Assembly (NCBI GenBank): GCA_949752735.1
Contig: OX457043.1
Coordinates: forward strand, 42,472,087-42,536,086
Reading direction: 5' to 3'
Length of the DNA stretch: 64,000 nt
Origin: Lumbricus terrestris
Taxonomy: Eukaryota; Annelida; Clitellata; Crassiclitellata; Lumbricidae
Part shown: positions 22,858 through 34,900 of the stretch, piece by piece
Layout of the letters: the number at the start of each line of letters is the position of its first letter
How positions within the stretch are numbered: the stretch's first letter is position 1
Translations under genes and position numbers: made by a program
The notes under the pieces: generated by a model
Seen by the model: only the letters and a program-made list of their open reading frames with translations
Databases searched by the model: none
What the model was told of the DNA's origin: nothing

Positions 22858-22956
22858 TTACTTGGACAGCTTGCTGATGACCCGAATGAGAGCGCCGTTT
22901 TCGTCTTTTAGTCGCTGGTTGTCGGCTTTTAATTCGGACTTGGCACTCTCGGAATT
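22858..22956 (-). CDS. MYPT terminal exon: C-terminal leucine zipper and stop
   Basis: 99 nt including TAA at 22858-22860. Encodes [20 protein letters not shown] then [12 protein letters not shown]. The [20 protein letters not shown] tail is essentially invariant in the family and forms the zipper that binds PKG I-alpha. Acceptor TTTTCAG. Confidence 0.97.
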   Translation of the reverse strand, partial: NSESAKSELKADNQRLKDENGALIRVISKLSK

Positions 22957-25900
22957 CTGAAAATACAACCCCGTACACTGTGCTGAGAGTGAGACATCAT
23001 GTGCCAATGAGTAATGTATTTATGTTCGAGTGTTCGAGTACTTGTTACAGCACCACCTCTGGATTTCAACTCAGGGTGCTCCTGATTACAGCACACACAC
23101 TTAATTGGAGTTTCATGCCGAAGCGCATGAGCGACTGTGAGTGAAAGACTTGCTCAGGGTCAGAATGTGGTGGCTTGAGTTGGATTCGAACCCACAACCT
23201 TCCGGCTACAAGGCACCAAACATACCTCTACACCACCGTGCCCCTTAATGTGTCCAGAAATCATCATACCTTACAACTCTTCCTTCAGACCCTACTATTG
23301 ACTGTCTGCTTGTATTTTGTCTGCACTGTAATGGGTTGCGATTTGTCATCTCAATTGATATTAAAAGAAGATTTTTTGAAAAATCTGATGTTTAAACAGA
23401 CCTTGTATCCTGCATTTCATTTTAGTTTAATTCCAACACAGACTTCTAAACTACTCTCAATATCGAGAGAGTTATAGGCAATGTTTGATAACTAAGAACA
23501 TTGGCAGAATTTAATTTCCTAAAAGCACTCAACAAAATACAATAAATTCAATCCTCTTACCCTTAATTCTTCTTCAAGTTCTGATATTTTTCGTTCTAAT
23601 GCTCGTTTTTCCTTAAATGAAAATAAGAACCAGACTAAATAACCACATCAAATAACAGTAAAGGTACTATCACTCCTTTAAACACTACACAATGTCAGTT
23701 GAATACACAAAGTCACTTACATAGAACAGACCGAGACATAAGCAGATACCACCATGGGTTAAACACCAAGTTAGGCCTACCTCGTTAAAGTCATAACTTA
23801 AAGCTTCCATAATATCTACAGGCGAGATGCTCATGTCTTGTTCTTCAGTGATGCTCCTAACATAAGTTAGTGATATCATCAACACATAAAAGAACATCAG
23901 GTATTTTCCCGAAACACAGAAAGAGAAAGATAGGCTGAGAAGTTCAAGTAACAGTTCCCTCAAAAGATAGTTACACTAGAGAAGTTTCTAGATTGCAGAT
24001 ATCACCAGTTCAAATCAATTTGAAATCATTCTGTAACAAAAACTCATAATAATTACCGTAAAAGTCATTCTTCGTTCGGATGTCGTATCGAGAGGTTTGG
24101 TCGACGCAGTGATTGCACTTGATTTTAGTCGATCGATTTCTGACTTCGAGTCGGACAGATCCTGTTGTATCTGCTTCATCTCCTTCTTCAGCTTTTCGTT
24201 CAACGCATGCTCCTCTTCGTATAACTAACATTTGTCACCAAAATTCTGGTTATCAACTTTAGAATCAAATCGTTGTCAGCTCAACTTGATCAGCACTTTT
24301 GCATATTTAGCACTAGTTGATAAAATCCTAATGAAAGAATTAATGGAATGCCAAAACATTTATAAGCAACAAACCTGTAAAGATCCTTCATTATTATAAA
24401 TTGTGCTTAATTTTTATTAACACCTATCATCTGAGAACAAACAGAATCATGCGTGCAGAAGTACAGGGACGCCGCAGCCGTGGGCGACAGAAGAAGAGGT
24501 GGATGGATATGATCCAACAGGACATGAAAGTTCTTGATCTGAGAAAGGAAGACGCTGGAGACAGAACAACATGGAGACAAAGGATCCGAGTGGCTGACCC
24601 CTCCACAGCGAGGGATTAATCCTAGCCAGAAGGAAAAGAAGAAGAAGATCTGAGAACAAAGCAACTGTTCATTACAGTAAACAATTGTGCTAAAACCTCC
24701 AGGTCAGCTCGTTTTCTTGCAACGAACACTGTACACCTCTTGCCTCTGTTCACTTCTTCTACATATCTCGAACACTTGCTTCGAACATTCCAACAGCAGC
24801 ACAAGCAGCAGTTGACAAAGAACTTCAAAGGCTATGAATTACATGTCTAACTACACACAAATATAATATACACTTTGCAACTGTCTTCAACACTGAAACT
24901 GATTTTATGTATTAGTTGTTCACTGGAGATATCTTCGTAGTGGAGATATCTTCATAGTGGAGATATCTTCATAGTGAAGATATCTTCATAGTGGAGATAT
25001 CTTCATAGTGGAGATATCTTCGTAGTGGAGATATCTTTGTAGTAGAGATATCTTCGTAGTGGATATATCTTCATAGGCTGATGAACAAATGCTTGGAATA
25101 CTGAAACTAAAATAAATTTACACGGCCAATCAACCTTTTTATAATCTGTGTCTTTTGCTTGGGCTGAACTGGAGTATGGGAAGCGAGTATAGGTGCCGGT
25201 GCCACTGGAAATTGGCTGACCACTTCCCGTGGAACTGGCTGCTGGCACTTCGGATGATGCCTGGGATGTAGCAGTTTTCGATTCCTGTCCGAACAATGAC
25301 GCAGTTGTAAGTATTTGAGGCATACTTAACAAGTACACAACACCTCAGATTCACACTTCAATGTGACCTTGCACGGATCACAAATTTATTTATTTAATAA
25401 TAATAATAATAACAATAATAATAATAATGGAGCACCTAAGATTCACATTTCACTGTGACCTTCCACTCATAATAACATAATAATAATAATAATCTATTCC
25501 GGAACATTGCCCCTAATTTTTATAAATCCTGAGGGATCATTGATACCTCGGGTAAAAAAAAAAATAATAAAATTATATCAGAGTCCACATCATTTCTGGA
25601 ATAACTAAAAAGCACAGATCAACAACTTTACTAAGTAATTTTCAGACTAGCCAATGAGGTTCATCAACTGGAGGCATGGGATGGTTTGCTTAGACAACTT
25701 ATGATAAGTTATGACATTAGTTATGCCAGCGGTTCCCAACCCGTGGCCCGCGGGCCAAAAGTGGCCCGCCAGGTCTCAGAAAGTGGCCCGCCAGGCCTCA
25801 GAAAATGGCCCTCATCTCTCAAAGAATTATCAAAAATATATGAAAAATTAACAATTTGGACAGGATAGAACACATTATTATTCTCTATTACAAATTAGTT

Positions 25901-28900
25901 CATTTTAACGTCGATAAATAGCATCAAACATCTTATTTTGAATTAATTACGACTATTTTATATGCTTTTTAGTTAATACAATTTTAACATTGTGGCCCCC
26001 TAATGTCCTTCAACTAAGAAAAAGTGGCCCTCGTGTCCTCCAACTTAGAAAAAATGGCCCTCAAGTCAAAAAAGGTTGGGAACCACTGAGTTATGCGAAA
26101 CCTCGGCAGTAGCTTACAGCAAATCACAGCCAGACAGATGTTTGCTAGAATTTAAAAATCGATCTCCATAGAAATATTAAAATGAAGAGGGGAAAACGGC
26201 GAGCAACAGTGCATGCCGATAACATCAAACATCACTAAATAAAGCTCACAGAGTTTGTGTATTACAGTTAAGAGTGTCTTTTTTTAATGGAAGTTCTGAC
26301 AACAAAAAATCATGTTGTAACCTTTTCTTCTTGATCTCCTTTGCTGTCATCCTGATTCTCTGTTGATGATCCCTATGAAAGAATCACGTCAATCTACTGG
26401 GTAAATTTTAGCAGTTCGAAAGGTACTTAAAAGGCAACAAATTGTGCATCCAAATAAGCACAAATGTATACACTGTGCAAAGTTCTGTCTTCAACACTGA
26501 AACTACTTTTATATATTAGTTGTTCACTGTGATATGTTTGTAGTGGAGATATCTTCATAGACTGCTGAACGAATGCTTTGAACACTGAAAATGAAAGACT
26601 GAATGAACGAAAGACAATTAACAATTCATTAAAGACTTCACTTATCAGTATCAACCAATTTTGAGATTTTGGCCAATCACTGAGAAAGAGCGCTGCTGCA
26701 TTACAGTAGTCCATGCACGAGGGACTAAGATGGACTTGAGCAGCCAGTCGGACAGCAGATCACCAATCAGAGAGCAGATCACCAATCAGAGAGCAGAACA
26801 CCAGTTGGAGAGCAGATCACCAATCAGAGAGCAGATCACCAATCAGAGAGCAGATCACCAATCAGAGAGCAGAACACCAGTTGGAGAGCAGATCACCAAT
26901 CAGAGAGCAGAACACCAGTCGGACAGCAGATCACCAATTGGAGAGCAGATCACCAATCAGAGAGCAGATCACCAATCAGAGAGCAGAACACCAGTTGGAG
27001 AGCAGATCACCAATCAGAGAGCAGATCACCAATCAGAGAGCAGAACACCAGTTGGAGAGCAGATCACCAATCAGAGAGCAGAACACCAGTCGGACAGCAG
27101 ATCACCAATTGGAGAGCAGATCACCAATCAGAGAGCAGATCACCAATCAGAGAGCAGAACACCAGTTGGAGAGCAGATCACCAATCAGAGAGCAGAACAC
27201 CAGTCGGACAGCAGATCACCAATTGGAGAGCAGATCACCAATCAGAGAGCAGATCACCAATCAGAGAGCAGAACACCAGTTGGAGAGCAGATCACCAATC
27301 AGAGAGCAGAACACCAGTCGGACAGCAGATCACCAATTGGAGAGCAGATCACCAATCAGAGAGCAGATCACCAATCAGAGAGCAGAACACCAGTTGGAGA
27401 GCAGATCACCAATCAGAGAGCAGAACACCAGTCGGACAGCAGATCACCAATTGGAGAGCAGATCACCAATCAGAGAGCAGATCACCAATCAGAGAGCAGA
27501 ACACCAGTTGGAGAGCAGATCACCAATCAGAGAGCAGAACACCAGTCGGACAGCAGATCACCAATTGGAGAGCAGATCACCAATCAGAGAGCAGATCACC
27601 AATCAGAGAGCAGAACACCAGTTGGAGAGCAGATCACCAATCAGAGAGCAGAACACCAGTCGGACAGCAGATCACCAATTGGAGAGCAGATCACCAATCA
27701 GAGAGCAGATCACCAATCAGAGAGCAGAACACCAGTTGGAGAGCAGATCACCAATCAGAGAGCAGAACACCAGTCGGACAGCAGATCACCAATCAGAGAG
27801 CAGAACACCAATCGGAGAGCAGAACACCAGAGGTGGGACAGCAGACCTTAAATAACCAATAAGTATGCAGGAGCCAGTCAAACTCTGACTGACCAGTCAA
27901 ACTCTGACTGACTAGTCAAACTCTGACTGACCAGTCAAACTCTGACTGACTAGTCAAACTCTGACTGACCAGCCAAACTCTGACTGACCAGCCAAACTCT
28001 GACTGACCATTCAAACTCTGACTGACCAGTCAAACTCTGACCGACCAGTCAAACTCTGACCGACCAGTCAAACTCTGACTGACCAGTCAAACTCTGACTG
28101 ACCTGAAGTCCGTCTAAGCTGATGATGCCGGTTGGTCGTCGACTGTCGCGCTTTTTCCTCGCTCTGATCGCCGCAGATTTCTGACTTGGATCTTCTTTTT
28201 CTTCAGCAACAATAAAACAAAACAATGCAGGGAATTGCTCAAGAGTTAACGGTCACAAAATTATGTAACATGAAAAAGAAATACAAAATTCAGCACCAGC
28301 AGCTTCTCAGTACTTTCAATTCCATGACACTTTCAGGCAAGCTTCAAGTTGAAGGCTACAAGCAACTAAAGGCATATACAATTATTTAGCCCAAATTTCT
28401 AATAGATGTTCCATGTACTAGTATGGCAGTTGAACAGAAGCTACCAAATAAGATCACATATCCAATCCATTCTATTCACTCCCATACCCTAAACTATAGA
28501 CTTTACCATCTTTCTTGTCCTCTGGGCTTTCACAGGACACAGCAGCAGCAGCAGTAGCAGCAATCCTCCTCGCCTCTTCCTCGGCTTTCAACTTCGCCTC
28601 CAGTTCCTCCTTCTCCTGCAAATATTTACTTCGGAATTGCGTGCGATACGATGGTGCGTCAGACGCCTGCGACGTTGCAGTCGTGGCCGCCACAGACGGC
28701 GCAACTGATGCGACGATGCTTGACGGCTGTGACGTTGACGTCGTGCTGGTTGACGAGAGTAATACTGAACTTCTGCTGCCTCGAGGAGAGTATCCTGCAA
28801 CCGGTTCAATCATTCGATCAGAATTTATATAGCGCTAGAATTTATAATTTAAAGACCCCAATCAGAGGCCCTCCTGGCCCAGTTCAAGCAAAAAGCAGTC

Positions 28901-31900
28901 TTCAACAGTGTTGGTGAAACTGAGAACAGTTTTGGAGGTGTTGCATAGTCAAAACAATGAAAACAATGAGTCGCTATAACAAACAGTGCTAAGAAGAGAG
29001 TTGGGTTTCTTTGGTCATGTTATGCGTTCAAATGGTCTAGAAAAAGATATGATGCTGGCATACGGAGAGGGAAGAAGAAAAAAAGGGCAGCCAAGAGAAA
29101 GGTGGATGGATGAGGTTCACGAAAAACAGGAATGAACTTGGAAGAACTAAGGGAAGCAACATCAGAAAGAAAGCAATGGAGAAAATGGATCATATCAGTC
29201 GCTATAGCTCAGAGAGCTGAAAGCACAAGGTGAGCATAGTCAAAGGAAGTCTTCTTCAAGGTTGTTGGACCGACTACAGAGAAGGAACGGCTCTGCACTG
29301 TCGCAGAGTGGGTGAAAGGGATCATTAGGCGCACGGAGGTCTGTTCCAGCGGAAAGGTGGCGGCAAAGCTCGGGCATATAAGAGGGTGCCCAGCCTGATG
29401 AGCACCGTATCACCAAAGATGCAATCTTGAATGAGATGTGGTGTAGGAAAGAAAGCCAGTGCAGGACCTCAGCTTATAGTGGGATATGCGGATGGCAATG
29501 AGCCGGGTCAAATCAAAGGATCAAACGACAATTCTAAGTCTATTTCAATGTAAAACTAATTCCAATGTCAGATTCAATTTTTCTATTACTATAGCAATGT
29601 CATGTAATGGTGAGACACCAGCAATTGTGCCAAGATATGAACCATTAAGGATTTGTACGGTTGCAACTAGCAGTGTGTAACTTGTGCATGCAAGCGGAAG
29701 GGGGGGGGACGGAAAGCAGAGGAACTACAACTGACAGAAGTGAAGTGTACGAAGATGCTCCGACACTGTTCACACTTGGCATTGCCAGTCCAAATTCAGG
29801 ATAAGGAAGGAGGGCGGCGCTAATGATCCTTCAGTTTAACGACACTAAACCTACGGCAAAATGACATCTTAATTGTGAGACAGTAGGTTTTTTCCCTTTA
29901 TTGCTAAATCGCACACCCTGCTCATACAGTGACGGCCATGGAGAAGAATAGGGCTGGCACCGTTCTACCAACATCTGTACCATGTATGTATGTATGTGCA
30001 CTTGTTATAGCGCCCCTTCAAGCTCTCTACTCAGAGGCGCTCCCGACTGCAGAGTGGACACTCCATCGGAGTTTCACGCCGAAGCGCTGAGCAATTGCGA
30101 GTGAAGGACTTGCCCTAGGTCCCTACGCGGCAACTTGAGGTGGATTCGAACCTCGAACCTTCCGGCTTCAAGGCAACGACACCACCACTACACCACCGCG
30201 CCCCACATGATCTACACTCCAACCACTACATACAGATAATAGCAAACAATCAACTGGTCAGTCAGCCACCATCCACAGGCACTAACGTCACCTTAATAAA
30301 TACAATGCAAGCAAACATTTAACGCTTTTATGACAAGCTGCATTGGTTCCTCATACATTTCAGTGCAGGCTCGTCATTTAATGGGTTAAATAACTTCCTT
30401 CATAGCTGCTCAGACAATAAATGTTTGTATGCATTGGGACTGGAGGGATACGATATAAAAAAACCTGACGGACGAAGAATTGACGTGGGAGGAGGCTGCC
30501 GGAGCTGCTCAAGACAGAGAAGGATGGAAGACCTGTATCGCTCAATGTGCGCACAGCACGTGGAGGGACTAAGGTCTAAGGTAAGGGATGCATTGGGTTG
30601 CGTAGGTGAAAGCTGTATGCAAACCTGCAGTGGTAGTTACGGTTGAGTCAGCGTCTCGTAGCAACGATCTTCTGTACGTGGCAGGTGATTCACTCTAAGA
30701 AACATTAGCCAACAAGCATGTTCAGTTTGCTGTCGAGTAAAACTCAATTGACAATACAAGTAAGTAACATTTAGCATACACGTTCAAAGAATTCTAAGAA
30801 AATTCAGAACAATCAGAATACAGCATACGAATAAGAGATGTTCTTTGCACTCGATCGTCAGCTTCTGGGAGAACTCTGTCGTGCGGCCTTGGTTGAAGGG
30901 AGTACGCTACCCGGACGGCTTTGCTGGAGCAAGGAATGGAGCAGTACGCGTTCAGGATTGAGCACAATCGAAGCAAATAGTGACTTTTCTGCCCTTGAGC
31001 ACAGCTACTCAAAAGATGGGGTATGTACAATTGCATATTGTATGTACAATGCATGCGGGGTATACGGCATTAAGGTTGAAAGCCACAGCTGTACAGATAA
31101 GAAACAAGCAACAATTAAAATGTTGTCTCAAGTTGCAGACACATTTGTGTTTTGTATTAAAATCATTCAATCTTAACAATTATTTCCAATACCCACTAAA
31201 AACAAGTTGTTTCAGCAAAACGTTTCAGTGTCTAATACCCACTAAAAAAACAAGTTTCAGCAAAACGTTTCAGTGTCCAATACCCACTAAAAAACAAGTC
31301 GTTTCAGCAAAACGTTTCAGCATGCAACAGAAAGTTTTCGGCAAAAAAGCAAAAGTTGGGGACCACTTTAAACAGGTAATACAGGAACTATTAAAACCTT
31401 TGATATTACCCACATACTATAAATAAATTTATAGTGAAAGGCACCAGTACATGGGAGGGGGTCTATGTGTGCCTAAAGTGGCACGCATAAAAGATTTTGG
31501 GTATGTGCAGTGTGTGCCCCGAAATTTCAAACTTTGAAACACACAAACGCTCGAGGAACCCCCATTTTCTTTTACGAACGATTTTATTTTACTACCTTAT
31601 TAAAAGCATCTCTAAAATCAAGCATTTTACATAATTTTTATGGCTTGCCAATTAAAACCTATATGGAAACAAATAATCTTATACAGTGCAAAATTGCAAG
31701 ATGCACATGACGGTAATAATGATTCAGCAGAACTTTGGCAAGTAACCTTAAATTTTTCCCCATACTCCACGCCAATATGATACAATTTAGTGAAGTGACG
31801 ACATAAAAGCGTAGTTCACTCACACTTGATCGTTCACCGAAGAGCGACCTAAGGGTCGCTGTTGATGGGGTCGTGGTGCTCGTAGTTGTAGTCACAACAG

Positions 31901-34900
31901 CGTCTAGTGCCTTCTCTTCAACCTTGCTGGTTGTTGACGTCTTCTCTGGCGCCAGATCCACGCTTGGGCGCTGTGCATTCGCAGCCTGCAAGGCTTCTTC
32001 GGCCTTCTGCAAATCCTCCTTCGAAACACCCTAGACATCCAAGCACAGCAAAATAGAAATTGACAAACCATTGAAACATCAGTGTCTAGTCATGTGCATG
32101 TTGTGATCTGAATGTGATTGAATTCCACCCGACCTTACTTATTGGTAGTTGATAATTCAAAGGACTGCTAATTAATTTAAAGAATGCCACCCCCCCACCT
32201 TATCCCATCTTACCACATTTGAATCCATTTGAGTATCTACCCATATATTGTATTGTATTAAAACATTGATAGAGTGCCTCTACTAGTGTGACCGCTCAGA
32301 GGAGCTTCCAATGCACAGGGCCATGAGAGAATAGGTTTTGAGAAAAGAAAATGGGGAGGAGAGATTACCAGCTAGAAGTTGAGATCGAGTAGATGGGGAC
32401 AGCGTATTCCAAAGAGAGGGAGGGACCAATTGAGGTAAAGGATGGGGACTGAGCCATAGCCATTTTAGCATAAGGAACTAGTAGAGTAAATCTGCTTGAA
32501 GAACGAAGTGAACGATACAAACGAGGCTGGAGCATTACACAAGCATGTATATTACATAAGCAGCAGTATTACAAGAGTAGTAGTATTACATGAGTAGCAG
32601 TATTACATGAGTAGCAGTATTACATGAGTAACAGTATTACATGAGTATAAGTATTCCATGAGTAGCAGTATTACATGAGTAGCAGTATTACATGAGTAGC
32701 AGTACTACATGAATATCAGTATTACAAGAGTAACAGTATTACATGAGTAGCAGTATTACAAGAGTAGCTAGCAGTATTACAAGAGTAGCTAGCAGTATTA
32801 CAAGAGTAGCAATATTACATGAGTAACAGTATTACACGAGTAGCAGTATTACAAGAGTAGCTAGCAGTATTACATGAGTAGCAGTATTACATGAGTAGCA
32901 GCAGTACTACATGAATATCAGTATTACAAGAGTAACAGTATTACATGAGTAGCAGTACTACATGAATATCAGTATTACAAGAGTAACAGTATTACATGAG
33001 TAGCAGTACTACATGAATATCAGTATTACAAGAGTAACAGTATTACATGAGTAGCAGTATTACAAGAGTAGCTAGCAGTATTACAAGAGTAGCAGTATTA
33101 CATGAGTAACAGTATTACACGAGTAGCAGTATTACATGAGTAGCAGTATTACAAGAGTAGCTAGCAGTATTACAAGAGTAGCAGTATTACAAGAGTAGCA
33201 GTATTACACGAGTAGCAGTATTACAAGAGTAGCTAGCAGTATTACAAGAGTAGCAGTATTACACGAGTAGCAGTATTACATGAGTAGCAGTATTACAAGA
33301 GTAGCTAGCAGTATTACAAGAGTAGCAGTATTACAAGAGCAGCAGTAGTACATGAGTAGCAGTATCTTCACCTGAGTGGAACGGCGACTCTCTCTTGCTT
33401 TCCTTGCACGTGCCTTCCTCTCCACTTCCTTCTCATCGTCTCTCTTTAGAATTTCAGACGATCTAAAAACCAATCATGAGAGAACATTCTGAACATCCAA
33501 TCAAAGATCCATTACTTTGCAATCATTAAGATCGATTTTAAACACCATGGCAACATTTTACTGGAAAACTTTGCCTCATTATTACGCTGCCTTGCAAAGG
33601 CATCGAATCCATAAAAAGAGAACAGAGATGAAGATCTTTATAATCATCAATATAATTAATTAAATAAAATAATAATTGTTCTTGCTCTCATCTGTGTGAG
33701 CGCTAAAAATTTTGGTAAGAGGTAGGGTGGGTATTTTTGTATATTCTGAACCTCTACCCATACATTCGTCATTCCACCACACCGCACAGGCTGGTAGCAG
33801 ATCATCACAAGCACCTAAGCCTAATTCAAAGTTAGTTCAAGCAGTCACAATTTACCCATAAGGCCATGACATGTTTAAGCCAACCAATACGACAGCACTC
33901 TCTTCCAAGAAATTCGTTATTTATTTCTCACATTTTCCATAGATCCCATTTAAGCTCACTACTCTCAGACATTCCGTCTACAGCATGGACACTGCATCGG
34001 AGTTACACGCCAAAGCGTATGAGTAATTGCAATTGCTCTTGAATGTCCCTACGCGGCAGGGTGAGGTGGATTCAAATCTGCAACTCTATGGCTCCAAGGC
34101 ACCAAACCCACCACTACACGGCCACGCCCCATATGCTTTACATATCGGCAAATGTCTCTTGCAAACCGATACTTCTCACTCATGGCTTCACAGGTGATGA
34201 AAAAGGGACCAATAAAAGAATCTGTCCAAAATGATCGATGTGCTTCTTTGGTCGAGACCTGGACACATTTACTCATGACCTTGATGCTACTTTTCATCTA
34301 AGTATCTGGTCTAAGTTGACAAGTGTGGCAATCTGTCATTCTTGCTTACATTTTAATATGGCCATGCACTGCAAATCTGCTTCATTTTTTTAGTAATAAT
34401 AATAATAATAATAATAATAAATGCTGAAGAGCAGAATTTATCTCTGAGCTGGGACATCACATTTCAGCAGTCTCTGGAGATACCACGAATAAAAATTTCT
34501 GTTCCAACGTCTTTCCATCTGTGTTGCACGTCACAATGCCATTGCATTCAGAGGCACATTTCAGGATGGTTGTGAAACCTGGGACGAGGCCTGATTTCTC
34601 AGAGTTTCACTGTTTTTACTCCTAAAATAATTTTTATAAAACCTGAGGGATCATTGATACCTCGAGTAAAAAAATAAAATAATTTCCTTTACTGAATAAT
34701 CCCGGTTGACAGACCGCAACCGGTTACAGTGTACAATTATGCATTGAAACAATTCACAAGAACAACAAATCACAAATCTTAACTACTAACAGAACAGACG
34801 GCCTGCAATACCAGGGCTCTAATAGCTGCCTACAAAGCCTATCTATCCTATATGGGCTTTGGGAATCGAACTCGAGTCTGCTGCACTCCATGTCAGTGTA

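Noticed and set aside
26661..27855. Open frames of 396 and 324 codons on the plus strand
   Set aside because: They are translations of a 114-bp higher-order minisatellite; the repeat length is a multiple of three, so absence of stops is trivial.
30130..30204. tRNA genes at the A/B-box-like sequences
   Set aside because: Each is the head of a longer dispersed repeat with a common body and LINE-like tail; no copy folds as a full tRNA with intact arms.
30838..31176. 112-codon plus-strand frame in a MYPT intron
   Set aside because: No recognisable homology; antisense to the gene and partly over low-complexity repeats.
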